A DNA stretch of 64,000 bases, taken from assembly GCA_016223085.1 (NCBI GenBank), contig JACRPS010000021.1, positions 1-64,000 on the forward strand. The letters run 5' to 3'. Source of the stretch: Chloroflexota bacterium. Lineage in GTDB: Bacteria; Chloroflexota; Anaerolineae; Aggregatilineales; Phototrophicaceae. Numbering within the stretch: the first letter of the stretch is position 1; every line of letters begins with the position of its first letter. The position numbers and the translations under genes were made by a program. The notes under the pieces are model-generated. The model searched no databases, was not told the DNA's origin, and saw only the letters and a program-made list of their open reading frames with translations. Positions 25,919-33,880 of the stretch are shown here, one piece after another.

Positions 25919-26581
25919 ATGGTTTTAGCAAATCGCTTTAATCCTCTTGCTACCATCCGGGAAACCGGCGTTGTGGCAATTATCCGGGCCAGCCGTTCGG
26001 AGCATTTACTGGACGCTGCCGAGGCGCTGCGCGCCGGCGGGGTGCTGGCGGTTGAAGTCACCCTCACTACACCTGGCGCTCTCCAGACCATCGAGCAGGC
26101 CGTACGGAAATTCGGCAGTGAGGTGGTTATCGGCGCAGGCACGGTGCTGGACCCCGAAAGCGCGCGGGCAGCCATCCAGGCCGGCGCGCAGTTTATCGTC
26201 TGCCCGACCCTCAACCTGAACACCATCCAACTGTGCAAACGTTACAGCGTGCCGGTGCTGCCCGGCGCGTACACCCCAACGGAAGTCCTGACCGCCTGGG
26301 AAGCCGGTGCGGACATGGTAAAGCTGTTTCCGGCGGACATCGGCGGTCCGGCCTACCTCAAGGCGATTAAAGCGCCGCTGCCGCAGGTCAGCCTCACGCC
26401 GACCGGCGGCGTGGACGTGAACAACGCCGGAGACTTTATCCGCGCCGGGGCGGATGCGCTGGGCGTGGGCAGCGCGCTGGTTAACAACAGCCTGCTGGAA
26501 GCGCGCGATTTCGCCGCAATCACCGAACGGGCGCGCCGCTTCCGTGAAGCGGTGGCCGCCGCGCGCCAGGGAGCCGGATAA
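25919..26581 (+). CDS. eda: 2-keto-3-deoxy-6-phosphogluconate / 4-hydroxy-2-oxoglutarate aldolase
   Basis: A 220-residue class I aldolase. R23 (VVAIIRAS), the general acid/base E46 (LAVEVTLTTPGAL) and the Schiff-base K135 (DMVKLFPAD) are all present, with GAGTVL and TPTGGVDVNN phosphate-binding loops. It splits KDPG or KDPGal into pyruvate and glyceraldehyde 3-phosphate, or hydroxyoxoglutarate into pyruvate and glyoxylate. It is the first gene behind a consensus promoter. There is no Shine-Dalgarno-like sequence before the ATG (ACAACAAT), which is unusual in this window. The next gene follows after 2 bases. With the KDG-type kinase at 33881 it would complete catabolism of a 2-keto-3-deoxy sugar acid. 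Confidence 0.93.
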   Translation: MVLANRFNPLATIRETGVVAIIRASRSEHLLDAAEALRAGGVLAVEVTLTTPGALQTIEQAVRKFGSEVVIGAGTVLDPESARAAIQAGAQFIVCPTLNLNTIQLCKRYSVPVLPGAYTPTEVLTAWEAGADMVKLFPADIGGPAYLKAIKAPLPQVSLTPTGGVDVNNAGDFIRAGADALGVGSALVNNSLLEARDFAAITERARRFREAVAAARQGAG

Positions 26582-26583
26582 CG

Positions 26584-28098
26584 ATGAGCGCGCCGCTGCT
26601 GGAAGTGACCCGCGTCAATAAGTCGTTTCCGGGCACACACGCGCTCAAAGACGTGTCGTTTGAACTGCTGCCAGGTGAAGTCCACGCGCTGATGGGCGAA
26701 AACGGCGCCGGCAAATCCACCCTTATGCACATCATTTCCGGCGTTTACGCGCCCGATTCCGGCGACGTGCGGATTGATGGCCGTCCGGTCGCGCTGCGCG
26801 ATACCCGTCAGGCGCAGGACCTGGGCATCGGCATGGTGTTCCAGGAGTTAAGCCTCGCGCCGGGGTTGAGTATCGCCGAAAACGTGTTTCCCAACCGCGC
26901 GCCGACCCGTCTGGGTGGGACGATTGACTGGCGCAGCCTGTACCGCCAGACGCGCGTCCTGCTGGCCCAGTTTGACCTTGAGGTTGACCCGCGCACGCTG
27001 GTGCGTGACCTGAACGTGACGACACGCCAGATTGTCGAGATCGTCAAGGCGCTATCGTTAAATGCGCGAATTCTGCTGCTGGATGAACCGACCTCCGCGC
27101 TGCCGCCGACCGAAGTCGAGCACCTGTTTGACGTGCTGCGCCGCCTCAAGGCGCGTGGCATCGGCATCGTTTACATCAGCCACCGCATCCCGGAAGTGAT
27201 GGCGATTGCCGACAGGTTGACGGTGCTGCGCGACGGGCAGCGCGTCGGCACGCACGCCGTTGCCGAGGTGACGCCGGACCGCATCATCGAGCAGATGGTA
27301 GGCCGCAAGATCACCGATCTGTACCCGCCGCGCGCTGACCAGCTTGGCGCGGAACTGCTGCGGGTTGAGAGACTGACGCGGGACAAAACTTTTGCCGACA
27401 TTTCGTTTACGCTGCATCGCGGCGAGATTATCGGCATCGCCGGCCTGATGGGCGCGCGCCGGAGCGACCTGCTGCGGGCGCTGGTGGGCGTAGATCGCGT
27501 GCAATCCGGCAGCATCATCATCGAAGGCCGCCGGGTGCACCTGACTTCGCCGGAACAGGCATTCGCGCTCGGCATGGCTTACCTGCCGGAAGAACGCAAG
27601 ACCGACGGCCTGTTCCTGAAACTGCCGCTGCGCCAGAACATATCAGTCACGGCGCTGCGGGACTTTTCCCGCTTTGGGCTGATGAACCCGCGCCGGGAAG
27701 CAGCCGTCAGCCAGACGTTCGTCGAAAAACTACACATTCGCACGCCCGGCGTGCAGCAGATCGTTGGCCGCTTAAGCGGCGGCAACCAGCAGAAGGTAAT
27801 GCTGTCCAAATGGCTGGTACGCCAGCCTAAAATCCTGGTGATTGACGAGCCAACCAAAGGCGTGGACGTGGGCGCGAAGGTGGAAATCCACGCGCTGCTG
27901 CGGGAACTGGCGCGGCAGGGCGCGGGAGTGATCTTCGTATCGTCCGAGTTTCCCGAAATCATCGGACTGGCCGACCGCATCCTGATTATGGTTGAAGGGC
28001 GGCTGGTGGGGGAAGTCCCCGCCGCGCAGGCCACCGAACAGCAATTGATGCTGCTGTCGTCCGGGTATCACGTTCAGGAATCCGTCGCGGGAGTGTAA
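26584..28098 (+). CDS. Sugar ABC transporter, duplicated ATPase (RbsA/MglA type)
   Basis: A 504-residue protein with two fused nucleotide-binding domains, as in CUT2 importers. Domain 1 has Walker A GENGAGKST (about 39-47) and Walker B ILLLDEPTSALPP (about 160). Domain 2 has a degenerate P-loop (GIAGLMGARRSDLLRAL), signature LSGGNQQKV and Walker B ILVIDEPTKGVDVGAK. The N-domain signature is weak, usual for RbsA relatives. It energises the permease at 28103 and works with the Tat-type binding protein at 29159. Gene order aldolase-ATPase-permease-binding protein is tight, with gaps of 2, 4 and 48 bases. Confidence 0.94.
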   Translation: MSAPLLEVTRVNKSFPGTHALKDVSFELLPGEVHALMGENGAGKSTLMHIISGVYAPDSGDVRIDGRPVALRDTRQAQDLGIGMVFQELSLAPGLSIAENVFPNRAPTRLGGTIDWRSLYRQTRVLLAQFDLEVDPRTLVRDLNVTTRQIVEIVKALSLNARILLLDEPTSALPPTEVEHLFDVLRRLKARGIGIVYISHRIPEVMAIADRLTVLRDGQRVGTHAVAEVTPDRIIEQMVGRKITDLYPPRADQLGAELLRVERLTRDKTFADISFTLHRGEIIGIAGLMGARRSDLLRALVGVDRVQSGSIIIEGRRVHLTSPEQAFALGMAYLPEERKTDGLFLKLPLRQNISVTALRDFSRFGLMNPRREAAVSQTFVEKLHIRTPGVQQIVGRLSGGNQQKVMLSKWLVRQPKILVIDEPTKGVDVGAKVEIHALLRELARQGAGVIFVSSEFPEIIGLADRILIMVEGRLVGEVPAAQATEQQLMLLSSGYHVQESVAGV

Positions 28099-28102
28099 GT
28101 TT

Positions 28103-29110
28103 ATGGCCGAAAAATCGTCTGCCGCGCCGCTGTCACCTGCCCAACCGGGCGAACGCCACTGGTGGACCAGCGCCCTGCGTCGCTTCATCGGCACGCGCGA
28201 ACTGCCGCTGCTGGTGCTGATTCTGCTGGTGGTGGTTTTTATGGCGAACCGCAACCCGAACTTCCTGACGATTGCCAATTTCCGGGCGATGGCGGTGGGC
28301 TTTACCCCGACGGCGATCATCGCTGTTGGCATGGTCATTTTGCTGGTGGCGGGCGGGTTTGACCTGTCAGTCGGCGCGGTGCTGGCCTTAAGCGGGACGG
28401 TGGTGGCGCGGATGGTGCTGGACGATGTGGAGCAACCACTCGCGGTGCTGCTGGTGCTGGTGATGGGCGGGCTGATCGGCGCGGTCAATGGCCTGCTGGT
28501 GACGAAGGTGCGGATTAACCCGCTGGTTGCCACGCTCGGCACACTTTCGATTGCGCGCGGCATCGCCCAGGTCATGACCGAAGGCGTTTCGATCAGCGGC
28601 CTGCCACCATCGTTTGGCCGTGTCGGTGGCGAACAGATTGCCAACGTGCCGTACATGGTGCTCATCATGCTGGTGATCGTCGTTGTAGGCGATCTGGCGT
28701 TGCGGCACACCCGGTTTCTACGGCAGGCGTATTATGTCGGCAGCAACGAAAACGCCGCGCGGCTGTCCGGTATCGCAGTTGATCGCTTCCGCATCTTCGC
28801 CTATGTCCTGACGGCAACGCTGGCGGCGCTGGCCGGCATCGTCTTGGCCTCGCGGCTGATGGCCGGTACGCCGACTGCCGCGCAGGGATTGGAACTGCAA
28901 GTGCTGGCCGGGGCCGTCATTGGTGGGGCCAGTTTAACGGGCGGCGAGGGGACGGTGCTCGGTGCGTTTCTGGGCATCGTCTTCATTGGCATCATCTCTA
29001 ACGTCATGACGATGGAAGCCGTTTCGATCTTCTGGCAGCAGGCGGTGACCGGCGCGATTTTGATCGCCGCCGTCGCCTTTGACATGCTGGTTCGGCGGCG
29101 TCGCGTTTAG
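28103..29110 (+). CDS. Sugar ABC transporter permease (RbsC type)
   Basis: A 335-residue integral membrane protein with eight to ten predicted helices beginning at about residue 34 (LPLLVLILLVVVFMANRNPNFLT). The family signature GFDLSVGAVLALSG (about 90-103) and the cytoplasmic coupling segment GLELQVLAGAVIGGASLTGGEGTVLGAFLG (about 262) match CUT2 permeases of the BPD_transp_2 family. It forms the membrane channel for a pentose, hexose or sugar-acid substrate. The N-terminal 30 residues are a polar cytoplasmic extension. Confidence 0.94.
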   Translation: MAEKSSAAPLSPAQPGERHWWTSALRRFIGTRELPLLVLILLVVVFMANRNPNFLTIANFRAMAVGFTPTAIIAVGMVILLVAGGFDLSVGAVLALSGTVVARMVLDDVEQPLAVLLVLVMGGLIGAVNGLLVTKVRINPLVATLGTLSIARGIAQVMTEGVSISGLPPSFGRVGGEQIANVPYMVLIMLVIVVVGDLALRHTRFLRQAYYVGSNENAARLSGIAVDRFRIFAYVLTATLAALAGIVLASRLMAGTPTAAQGLELQVLAGAVIGGASLTGGEGTVLGAFLGIVFIGIISNVMTMEAVSIFWQQAVTGAILIAAVAFDMLVRRRRV

Positions 29111-29158
29111 CGTCGCAAACAATAGTGTTCGTCGCTTGGTTTAAAGGGGATAAAAGTT

Positions 29159-30157
29159 ATGAGCAGGAATCTTTCACGCCGGGATTTTATGAAGGGTGGC
29201 GCGGCTGCCTCGATGGGCGCGCTGATGGCCTCGCAGTTGGCAGCCCTGCCGGCAGCGGCACAGGATGCCAGCGACCAGGAATATGTTTATCTGTCCATCG
29301 TAACCCAGGTGCCGTTCTGGGTTGACCACCGCGCCGCGCTGGAAGACGCCGGTAAGGTGCTGGGTGTGAAAACAACTTTTACCGGCCCGGTGGATTTTGA
29401 TGTGGCGGGACAGGCGCGCCAGCTTGACGAAATTGTGGCGCGCAATCCTGCCGGTATCGTGATCTTCCCCGGCGATGCCGGCGCGATTACCCCTGGCATC
29501 AACCGCGCGGTCGAAGCCGGTATTCCGGTGGTGCTGGTCATCAGTGACGCGCCGGAGAGCAAGCGGTACAGCATCCTCGGCATTAACGGCTTCCAGGCCG
29601 GGCGTGTCGGCGGCGAAATGCTGGCGCAGGCGATTGGCGGCGCGGGCAAGGTGGTCATCGGCGGCTTCCAGAGTCCCAACATCATCGAACGCATGGAAGG
29701 CTACAAAGCCGTTTTTGCGGAGAAATACCCCGACATCGAGGTGGTGGCGGAAGTGGACGACCGCGCCGACCCGGCTTATGCGCCAACGGCCTATGCGGCG
29801 GCGATTGCCGCGAACCCGGATGTCGTCGGTATCGGCGGCACCGATGGCGACAGCGGTAAGGGCGCGGCGCTGGCCGTGCGCGACGCCGGCAAGGTCGGCC
29901 AGATCAAGATTGTGGCGATGGACCGCAACGACGACATGCTGCCGTTTATCGAGGATGGCACGATTTACGGCACGGTGGTGCAAAAGAGCTACACCGAAAT
30001 GTTCACCGCCGTTCACCTGCTCTACTGGCTGAAGAACAACATCCTGAAGGTCGTGCCGGACTGGCAGGGCGCGGGACTGAACATTCTGCCGGAACGGGTG
30101 GAAACCGGCGTATTTGCTGTGACGCAGGAAAACGTGGGACAGTTCAAACGGTCGTAG
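29159..30157 (+). CDS. Sugar ABC transporter substrate-binding protein with Tat signal
   Basis: A 332-residue type 1 periplasmic binding protein (RbsB-like). The N-terminus MSRNLSRRDFMKGGAAASMG carries a twin-arginine motif (SRRDFMK) followed by a hydrophobic stretch and an AAA-QD cleavage site. This implies export in folded form by the Tat pathway; the second binding protein, at 35114, has a Sec signal. The mature part shows the paired Rossmann-like lobes: VTQVPFWVDHRAALEDAGKVLGV, AGIVIFPGDAGAITPGINRAVEAGIPVVLVISDAP, and DVVGIGGTDGDSGKGAALAV. A hairpin lies directly behind the stop. Confidence 0.92.
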   Translation: MSRNLSRRDFMKGGAAASMGALMASQLAALPAAAQDASDQEYVYLSIVTQVPFWVDHRAALEDAGKVLGVKTTFTGPVDFDVAGQARQLDEIVARNPAGIVIFPGDAGAITPGINRAVEAGIPVVLVISDAPESKRYSILGINGFQAGRVGGEMLAQAIGGAGKVVIGGFQSPNIIERMEGYKAVFAEKYPDIEVVAEVDDRADPAYAPTAYAAAIAANPDVVGIGGTDGDSGKGAALAVRDAGKVGQIKIVAMDRNDDMLPFIEDGTIYGTVVQKSYTEMFTAVHLLYWLKNNILKVVPDWQGAGLNILPERVETGVFAVTQENVGQFKRS

Positions 30158-30165
30158 CCGGGGCG

Positions 30166-30184
30166 GGGGTGAGGCTTTCACCCC
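30166..30184 (+). terminator. Hairpin behind the Tat-type binding-protein gene
   Basis: GGGGTGA / TCACCCC stem with loop GGCTT, nine bases after the stop. No T-run follows, so it may be an attenuating or mRNA-stabilising hairpin rather than a full terminator. Confidence 0.4.
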
Positions 30185-30263
30185 TTATGAGACTGCTATC
30201 GCCGGAGATAAACGGTTGTCCTAAAATAGCAGGCTGAAGGCCATAATTCATGAGGACACTGCC

Positions 30264-31052
30264 GTGACAAGAGATGACCGTTACAACATCCGGGTGCTGG
30301 ATCGCGCCGTGAGCATTTTGCAGACACTGTCCGACGGCAAGCCGCGCACGCTGGTGGAACTGAGTGAAGCGGTTGAGCTGAACAACAGCACGACCTTCCG
30401 CCTGCTGTCGGCGCTGGCATCGCACAACTACGTTGAACGCGACGAGGCGACCGGCAAGTACTCGCTTGGCCTGGCCTGCCTGGAACTGGCGCGATCCTAC
30501 CAGATGAACAACCAGATTCGGCGCGCGGCGCTGCCGGAAATGGAGGCGCTGCGGGATGAAACCGGGGAAACCATTCACCTCGCCATTCTCGACCGGATGG
30601 AAGTGGTTTATCTGGAAAAGCTGCACGGCTTCCACGCGATTGGCCTGATGGTGTCCCATGTCGGCGGGCGCGTTCCGGCCTACTGCACCGGGTTGGGCAA
30701 GCTGCTGCTGGCCTATCTGGATGGCGACCGGGTGCGCGCCCACTACGACAAAACCGGCTTTGTTCGTTTTACGAACACCACCATCACCGATACAGACGCC
30801 CTGCTGCGCGAACTGGAAGCTATCCAGCAGCGTGGCTATGCCTTTGACTGGGGCGAACACGAAGCCGACGTGCGCTGCGTGGCTGCGCCCATCTTCGATC
30901 CACACGGCAAAACCATCGCGGCCATCAGCATCGCCGGCCCGGCCAGCCGGATGGAGCCGCTGGAAACTGATATGGAACGGATAAACCGGATTGTGCGCGC
31001 CGCCGGGGAAATTTCGGCGCGGTTGGGCTTCCGCCAGATGCAGCCGAATTGA
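30264..31052 (+). CDS. IclR-family transcriptional regulator
   Basis: A 262-residue regulator starting at GTG 30264 behind GAGGAC. The winged helix-turn-helix is at about 12-75 (RAVSILQTLSDGKPRTLVELSEAVELNNSTTFRLLSAL, then GKYSLG). The C-terminal ligand-binding GAF-like domain (about 85-255) has the family markers VHLAILDRMEVVYLEKL, PAYCTGLGKLLLAYL, GYAFDWGEHEADVRCVAAPIF and AAISIAGPASRM. IclR proteins sense small carbonyl or carboxylic metabolites and usually repress adjacent catabolic genes. It sits inside the sugar-acid island and is the obvious candidate for the repeats around the promoter at 25842. Confidence 0.93.
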   Translation: MTRDDRYNIRVLDRAVSILQTLSDGKPRTLVELSEAVELNNSTTFRLLSALASHNYVERDEATGKYSLGLACLELARSYQMNNQIRRAALPEMEALRDETGETIHLAILDRMEVVYLEKLHGFHAIGLMVSHVGGRVPAYCTGLGKLLLAYLDGDRVRAHYDKTGFVRFTNTTITDTDALLRELEAIQQRGYAFDWGEHEADVRCVAAPIFDPHGKTIAAISIAGPASRMEPLETDMERINRIVRAAGEISARLGFRQMQPN

Positions 31053-31058
31053 TGTTGG

Positions 31059-31086
31059 GTAGGGGCGCACGGCCATGCGCCCCTAC
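31059..31086. repeat. GTAGGG-family palindrome, copy 7
   Basis: 28 bp, one mismatch; left half GTAGGGGCGCACGG. It lies between the iclR stop and the RraA-type gene. Confidence 0.88.
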
Positions 31087-31119
31087 CAGAGAAACAGATA
31101 CTTGAGACAGGTTGAAGAC

Positions 31120-31800
31120 ATGCGAAAAATCATTAACCAACGTGACCGCCATCCTGACCCGGAAGTTTTACAGGGATTTCAAGACCTGCTGAAGATTTTC
31201 AGCCCATCGTGCGTGGTAGCCGATGCGCAGGAACGGGCCGGCGTGATGCGGAGTTACATCCGTCCGCTGCTGACCGACAAACGCTTTGTCGGTCCGGCGC
31301 TGACCGTGCGGCTCGAACCCGGTAATCAGGTGGATTGTCTGGACGCCCTGTCGGTGGCGCAGGCCGGCGATGTGATTGTGGTGGATGCTGCCGGCGAAAC
31401 CGAAACCTCGATCTGGGGCGGGCTGATGTCCGGGCTATGCCAGATGAAGGGCGTGGCCGGGGCGGTCATTGATGGCGCGATGCGCGACACCGACGAAACG
31501 CGGGCGCTCGGCTTCCCGGTTTTTGCGAAGGCGATTGTACCGCGCTCCACCCACACGCCGTATTCCGGTCGGATGGAGCCGATTGAGATCAACGTGCCGA
31601 TTCAGTGCGCGGGAATTCTGGTGAATCCGGGCGATCTGGTACTGGGGGATGAAATCGGCGTGGTGGTCGTTCCGTTGGAGGCCGCCGCCGACGTGCTCAA
31701 GGCGGCGCAGGCGCAGGCCGAGAAAGAAGAACAGACGCGCGCCAAAATTCGCGCCGGTAAAACGGTGGAAGAACTGCTGGCCGAGTTTGGCCGCCTGTAA
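31120..31800 (+). CDS. RraA-family aldolase / 4-hydroxy-4-methyl-2-oxoglutarate aldolase-like
   Basis: A 226-residue protein, started at the ATG at 31120 (MRKIINQRDRHPDPEVLQG). It shows the RraA/HMG-aldolase fold marks GLMSGLCQMKGVAGAVIDGAMRDTDE (about 102-127), with the G-x20-R-D metal and substrate motif, and ILVNPGDLVLGDEIGVVVVP near the C-terminus. Members with this arrangement cleave or decarboxylate 2-oxo-4-hydroxy acids to pyruvate using a divalent metal. The catabolic setting makes an aldolase role likelier than regulation of RNase E. It is followed by the M24-type gene after 15 bases. Confidence 0.88.
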   Translation: MRKIINQRDRHPDPEVLQGFQDLLKIFSPSCVVADAQERAGVMRSYIRPLLTDKRFVGPALTVRLEPGNQVDCLDALSVAQAGDVIVVDAAGETETSIWGGLMSGLCQMKGVAGAVIDGAMRDTDETRALGFPVFAKAIVPRSTHTPYSGRMEPIEINVPIQCAGILVNPGDLVLGDEIGVVVVPLEAAADVLKAAQAQAEKEEQTRAKIRAGKTVEELLAEFGRL

Positions 31801-31815
31801 AGAAAGGACATACAC

Positions 31816-32988
31816 ATGGTAAACACAGCCCGCGTAGACCGACTGCGCGAGAAGATGAAGGAAGCCAGGATTGATGCGCTGGTGTGCCGTCTGCCGGAAA
31901 ACGTGGTGTACATCACCGACTACTGGCCGCATCACGGCTTCTCGGTCGCGGTGCTGCCAAAGGACGGCAAGCCGCTCCTGTTCCTGCCGGAAATTGAGGA
32001 AGATTACGTCCAACCGGATTGGGCGGACTATTCCCTGTTTGGCTGGGGACTGCTGAAAGACGGCGATCTGTACGACAACTACCGCCGCCTGCTGACCGAG
32101 GCGCGCACCAAACTCGGCCTGGCCGGGGCAACCATTGGCGTCGAGCAGAGTTTTGAAGTATCTGGCCCGACCTACCGCGCCGCCGAGCCGGTGGTGCCGG
32201 CGGCGCCCTGGGCGGCGCTGCTGAACAGCGTGTTCACCGACCAAAAACTGGTGGACGCCGCCGGCCTTATCCAGAGCACGCGGGCGATCAAGGGGCAGTA
32301 CGAACTGGACAACCTGCGCCGCGCCAACGAAATTGCCGAAATGGGCATGAACGCCTTTCTGGAGCAACTCCAGCCGGGCCTGACCGAAGTCGAAGTGGGC
32401 GCGCTGATCGAATACACCATTCGCGCCAAAGGCCCCGGCCACAAGGGGGCGCGGCTGGTGCGGGCGTCCGCGGAAGTCGGCGCGGGGCCGGTCGGCAGCA
32501 CGAAGGGGACGCTGCTCGTGCCTTCAACCACCTACACGATTCAGGCAGGCGATATTGTGATGGTTGAACTGGCGACGGTTGTGGACGGTTACTGGTCGGA
32601 TTTGACCTACGTCGCCGTCGCGGGCGAACCGACGGCGCGCCAGCGGGAAGTGTATAACACGGTGCTGGCGGCGCAGCAGGCGGCTGCGGCCAAGATGTGC
32701 GCCGGCGCGGCCTTTACCGACCCCGATACGGCGGCGCGTAAGGTGTTGGATGATGCGGGATTGGGTCAATACTTTGTCCACATCACCGGGCACGGCGTCG
32801 GCTGGCGCTACCACGAATTTATCCCGTTCCTGATGCCCGGTATCGCCGGCACGCTGGAAGCCGGCATGGTCAGCAGCGTCGAGCCGGGGGTATACATCCC
32901 TGATTTTGGCGGCATCCGCATCGAGGACAACGTGGCGGTGGGCGCGGACGGGCCGATCTTCCTGTCCACGCCGCGCCCTGCGTGGTGA
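31816..32988 (+). CDS. M24-family (creatinase/prolidase-fold) hydrolase
   Basis: A 390-residue pita-bread-fold protein with an N-terminal creatinase-type domain (about 1-150) and a C-terminal catalytic domain. Expected metal ligands are D262 (DGYWSDLTY), H326 (HITGHGVGW), E356 (SSVEPGVY) and E370 (IRIEDNVAV). The first ligand position, normally Asp in V-x-x-D-x-G, is E251 (GDIVMVELATVV). That makes a standard dimetal aminopeptidase less certain; creatinase-like or non-peptide amide hydrolysis is possible. It lies in the sugar-acid island between an RraA aldolase and an SDR, so an unusual substrate is likely. Confidence 0.88.
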   Translation: MVNTARVDRLREKMKEARIDALVCRLPENVVYITDYWPHHGFSVAVLPKDGKPLLFLPEIEEDYVQPDWADYSLFGWGLLKDGDLYDNYRRLLTEARTKLGLAGATIGVEQSFEVSGPTYRAAEPVVPAAPWAALLNSVFTDQKLVDAAGLIQSTRAIKGQYELDNLRRANEIAEMGMNAFLEQLQPGLTEVEVGALIEYTIRAKGPGHKGARLVRASAEVGAGPVGSTKGTLLVPSTTYTIQAGDIVMVELATVVDGYWSDLTYVAVAGEPTARQREVYNTVLAAQQAAAAKMCAGAAFTDPDTAARKVLDDAGLGQYFVHITGHGVGWRYHEFIPFLMPGIAGTLEAGMVSSVEPGVYIPDFGGIRIEDNVAVGADGPIFLSTPRPAW

Positions 32989-33014
32989 TTGGCGGTTGGC
33001 AGTTGGTGATTAGC
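32987..33014. repeat. Degenerate heptamer tandem array
   Basis: Four 7-bp units GATTGGC, GGTTGGC, AGTTGGT, GATTAGC beginning at the stop codon of the M24 gene. It is followed 17 bases later by palindrome copy 8. Confidence 0.6.
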
Positions 33015-33031
33015 CAGCGGCGATACCGTTC

Positions 33032-33059
33032 GTAGGGACACGATATATCGTGTCCCTAC
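33032..33059. repeat. GTAGGG-family palindrome, copy 8
   Basis: Perfect 28-bp palindrome, identical base for base to copy 2 at 6596-6623. Confidence 0.92.
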
Positions 33060-33091
33060 AGCAGGCATCATTATTTGAAGGAGAAACGTTG

Positions 33092-33862
33092 ATGCGATTA
33101 CAGGATCGTGTGGCAATTGTGACCGGCGCGGCGAAGGGCATTGGCTGGGGCATCGCCAAAGTGCTGTCGCAGGAAGGCGCGAAGGTTGTCGTCGTGGACT
33201 GGGACGAGCAGGATGGCCTCAAGACCGCCGCTGAAATCTGCGATCAGGGCGGGGACGCCATTTTTGTGAAGTGTGATGTCTCCAATGAGGAGCAGGTCAA
33301 GGCGATGGTGCAGGCCGCGCTGAATCACTATGGCAAAATAGACATCCTGGTGAACAACGCTGGCATTGGGGTGTATAAAACCGTGCTGGACGCTACCAGC
33401 GAAGACTGGGATCGCTGCCTGGGCGTGAACCTCAAGGGCGTGTTCCTGTGCTCCAAGTACACCATTCCGCACATGCAGCAGATCGGCAAGGGCGCGATTG
33501 TCAATATCTCGTCGGTTCATGCCTACGCCAACGTCAACGGCACGTCACCCTACGCAGCGTCGAAAGGTGGTGTGGCCGCGCTCACCCGCGCGATGGCGAT
33601 GGACTACAGCCCGACGATCCGCGTCAATGCGATTGCGCCGGGGTGGGTGATTACACCACTCATCCAGAGCATCTTCGACAGCTATCCCGACCCGGCAGAG
33701 CAGCGCCGCATCGTCGAGCAGCGCCAGGTGATGAAACGCATCGGTACACCGGAGGATATCGGCCATGCCGTTGCCTTCCTCGCCAGCGATGCAGCCTCGT
33801 TTATCACCGGCGTGCAGTTGTTTGTGGACGGCGGCCTGACGGCGCAATTGGAAAGCTGGTGA
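33092..33862 (+). CDS. SDR-family oxidoreductase
   Basis: A 256-residue classical short-chain dehydrogenase. The ATG at 33092 follows GAAGGAGA. Motifs: TGAAKGIGWG cofactor loop (about 11-20), NNAGIG (about 89-94), catalytic Ser in NISSVHAY, Y-x3-K in SPYAASKGG (about 155) and the PGWVITP segment. The acidic residue at the end of strand 2 (VVDWDE) indicates a preference for NAD+. It probably oxidises a hydroxyl of a sugar, sugar acid or lactone in the island's pathway. Confidence 0.92.
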   Translation: MRLQDRVAIVTGAAKGIGWGIAKVLSQEGAKVVVVDWDEQDGLKTAAEICDQGGDAIFVKCDVSNEEQVKAMVQAALNHYGKIDILVNNAGIGVYKTVLDATSEDWDRCLGVNLKGVFLCSKYTIPHMQQIGKGAIVNISSVHAYANVNGTSPYAASKGGVAALTRAMAMDYSPTIRVNAIAPGWVITPLIQSIFDSYPDPAEQRRIVEQRQVMKRIGTPEDIGHAVAFLASDAASFITGVQLFVDGGLTAQLESW

Positions 33863-33880
33863 ACAAAGGCAGGTGCGTGG

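Noticed and set aside
29174-30181. A 335-codon open frame antisense to the Tat-type binding protein
   Set aside because: Shadow of the binding-protein gene with no recognisable domain.
31120-31800. RraA protein as a regulator of RNase E
   Set aside because: The sequence keeps the aldolase metal motif and lies in a catabolic island, so an enzyme role is more likely.
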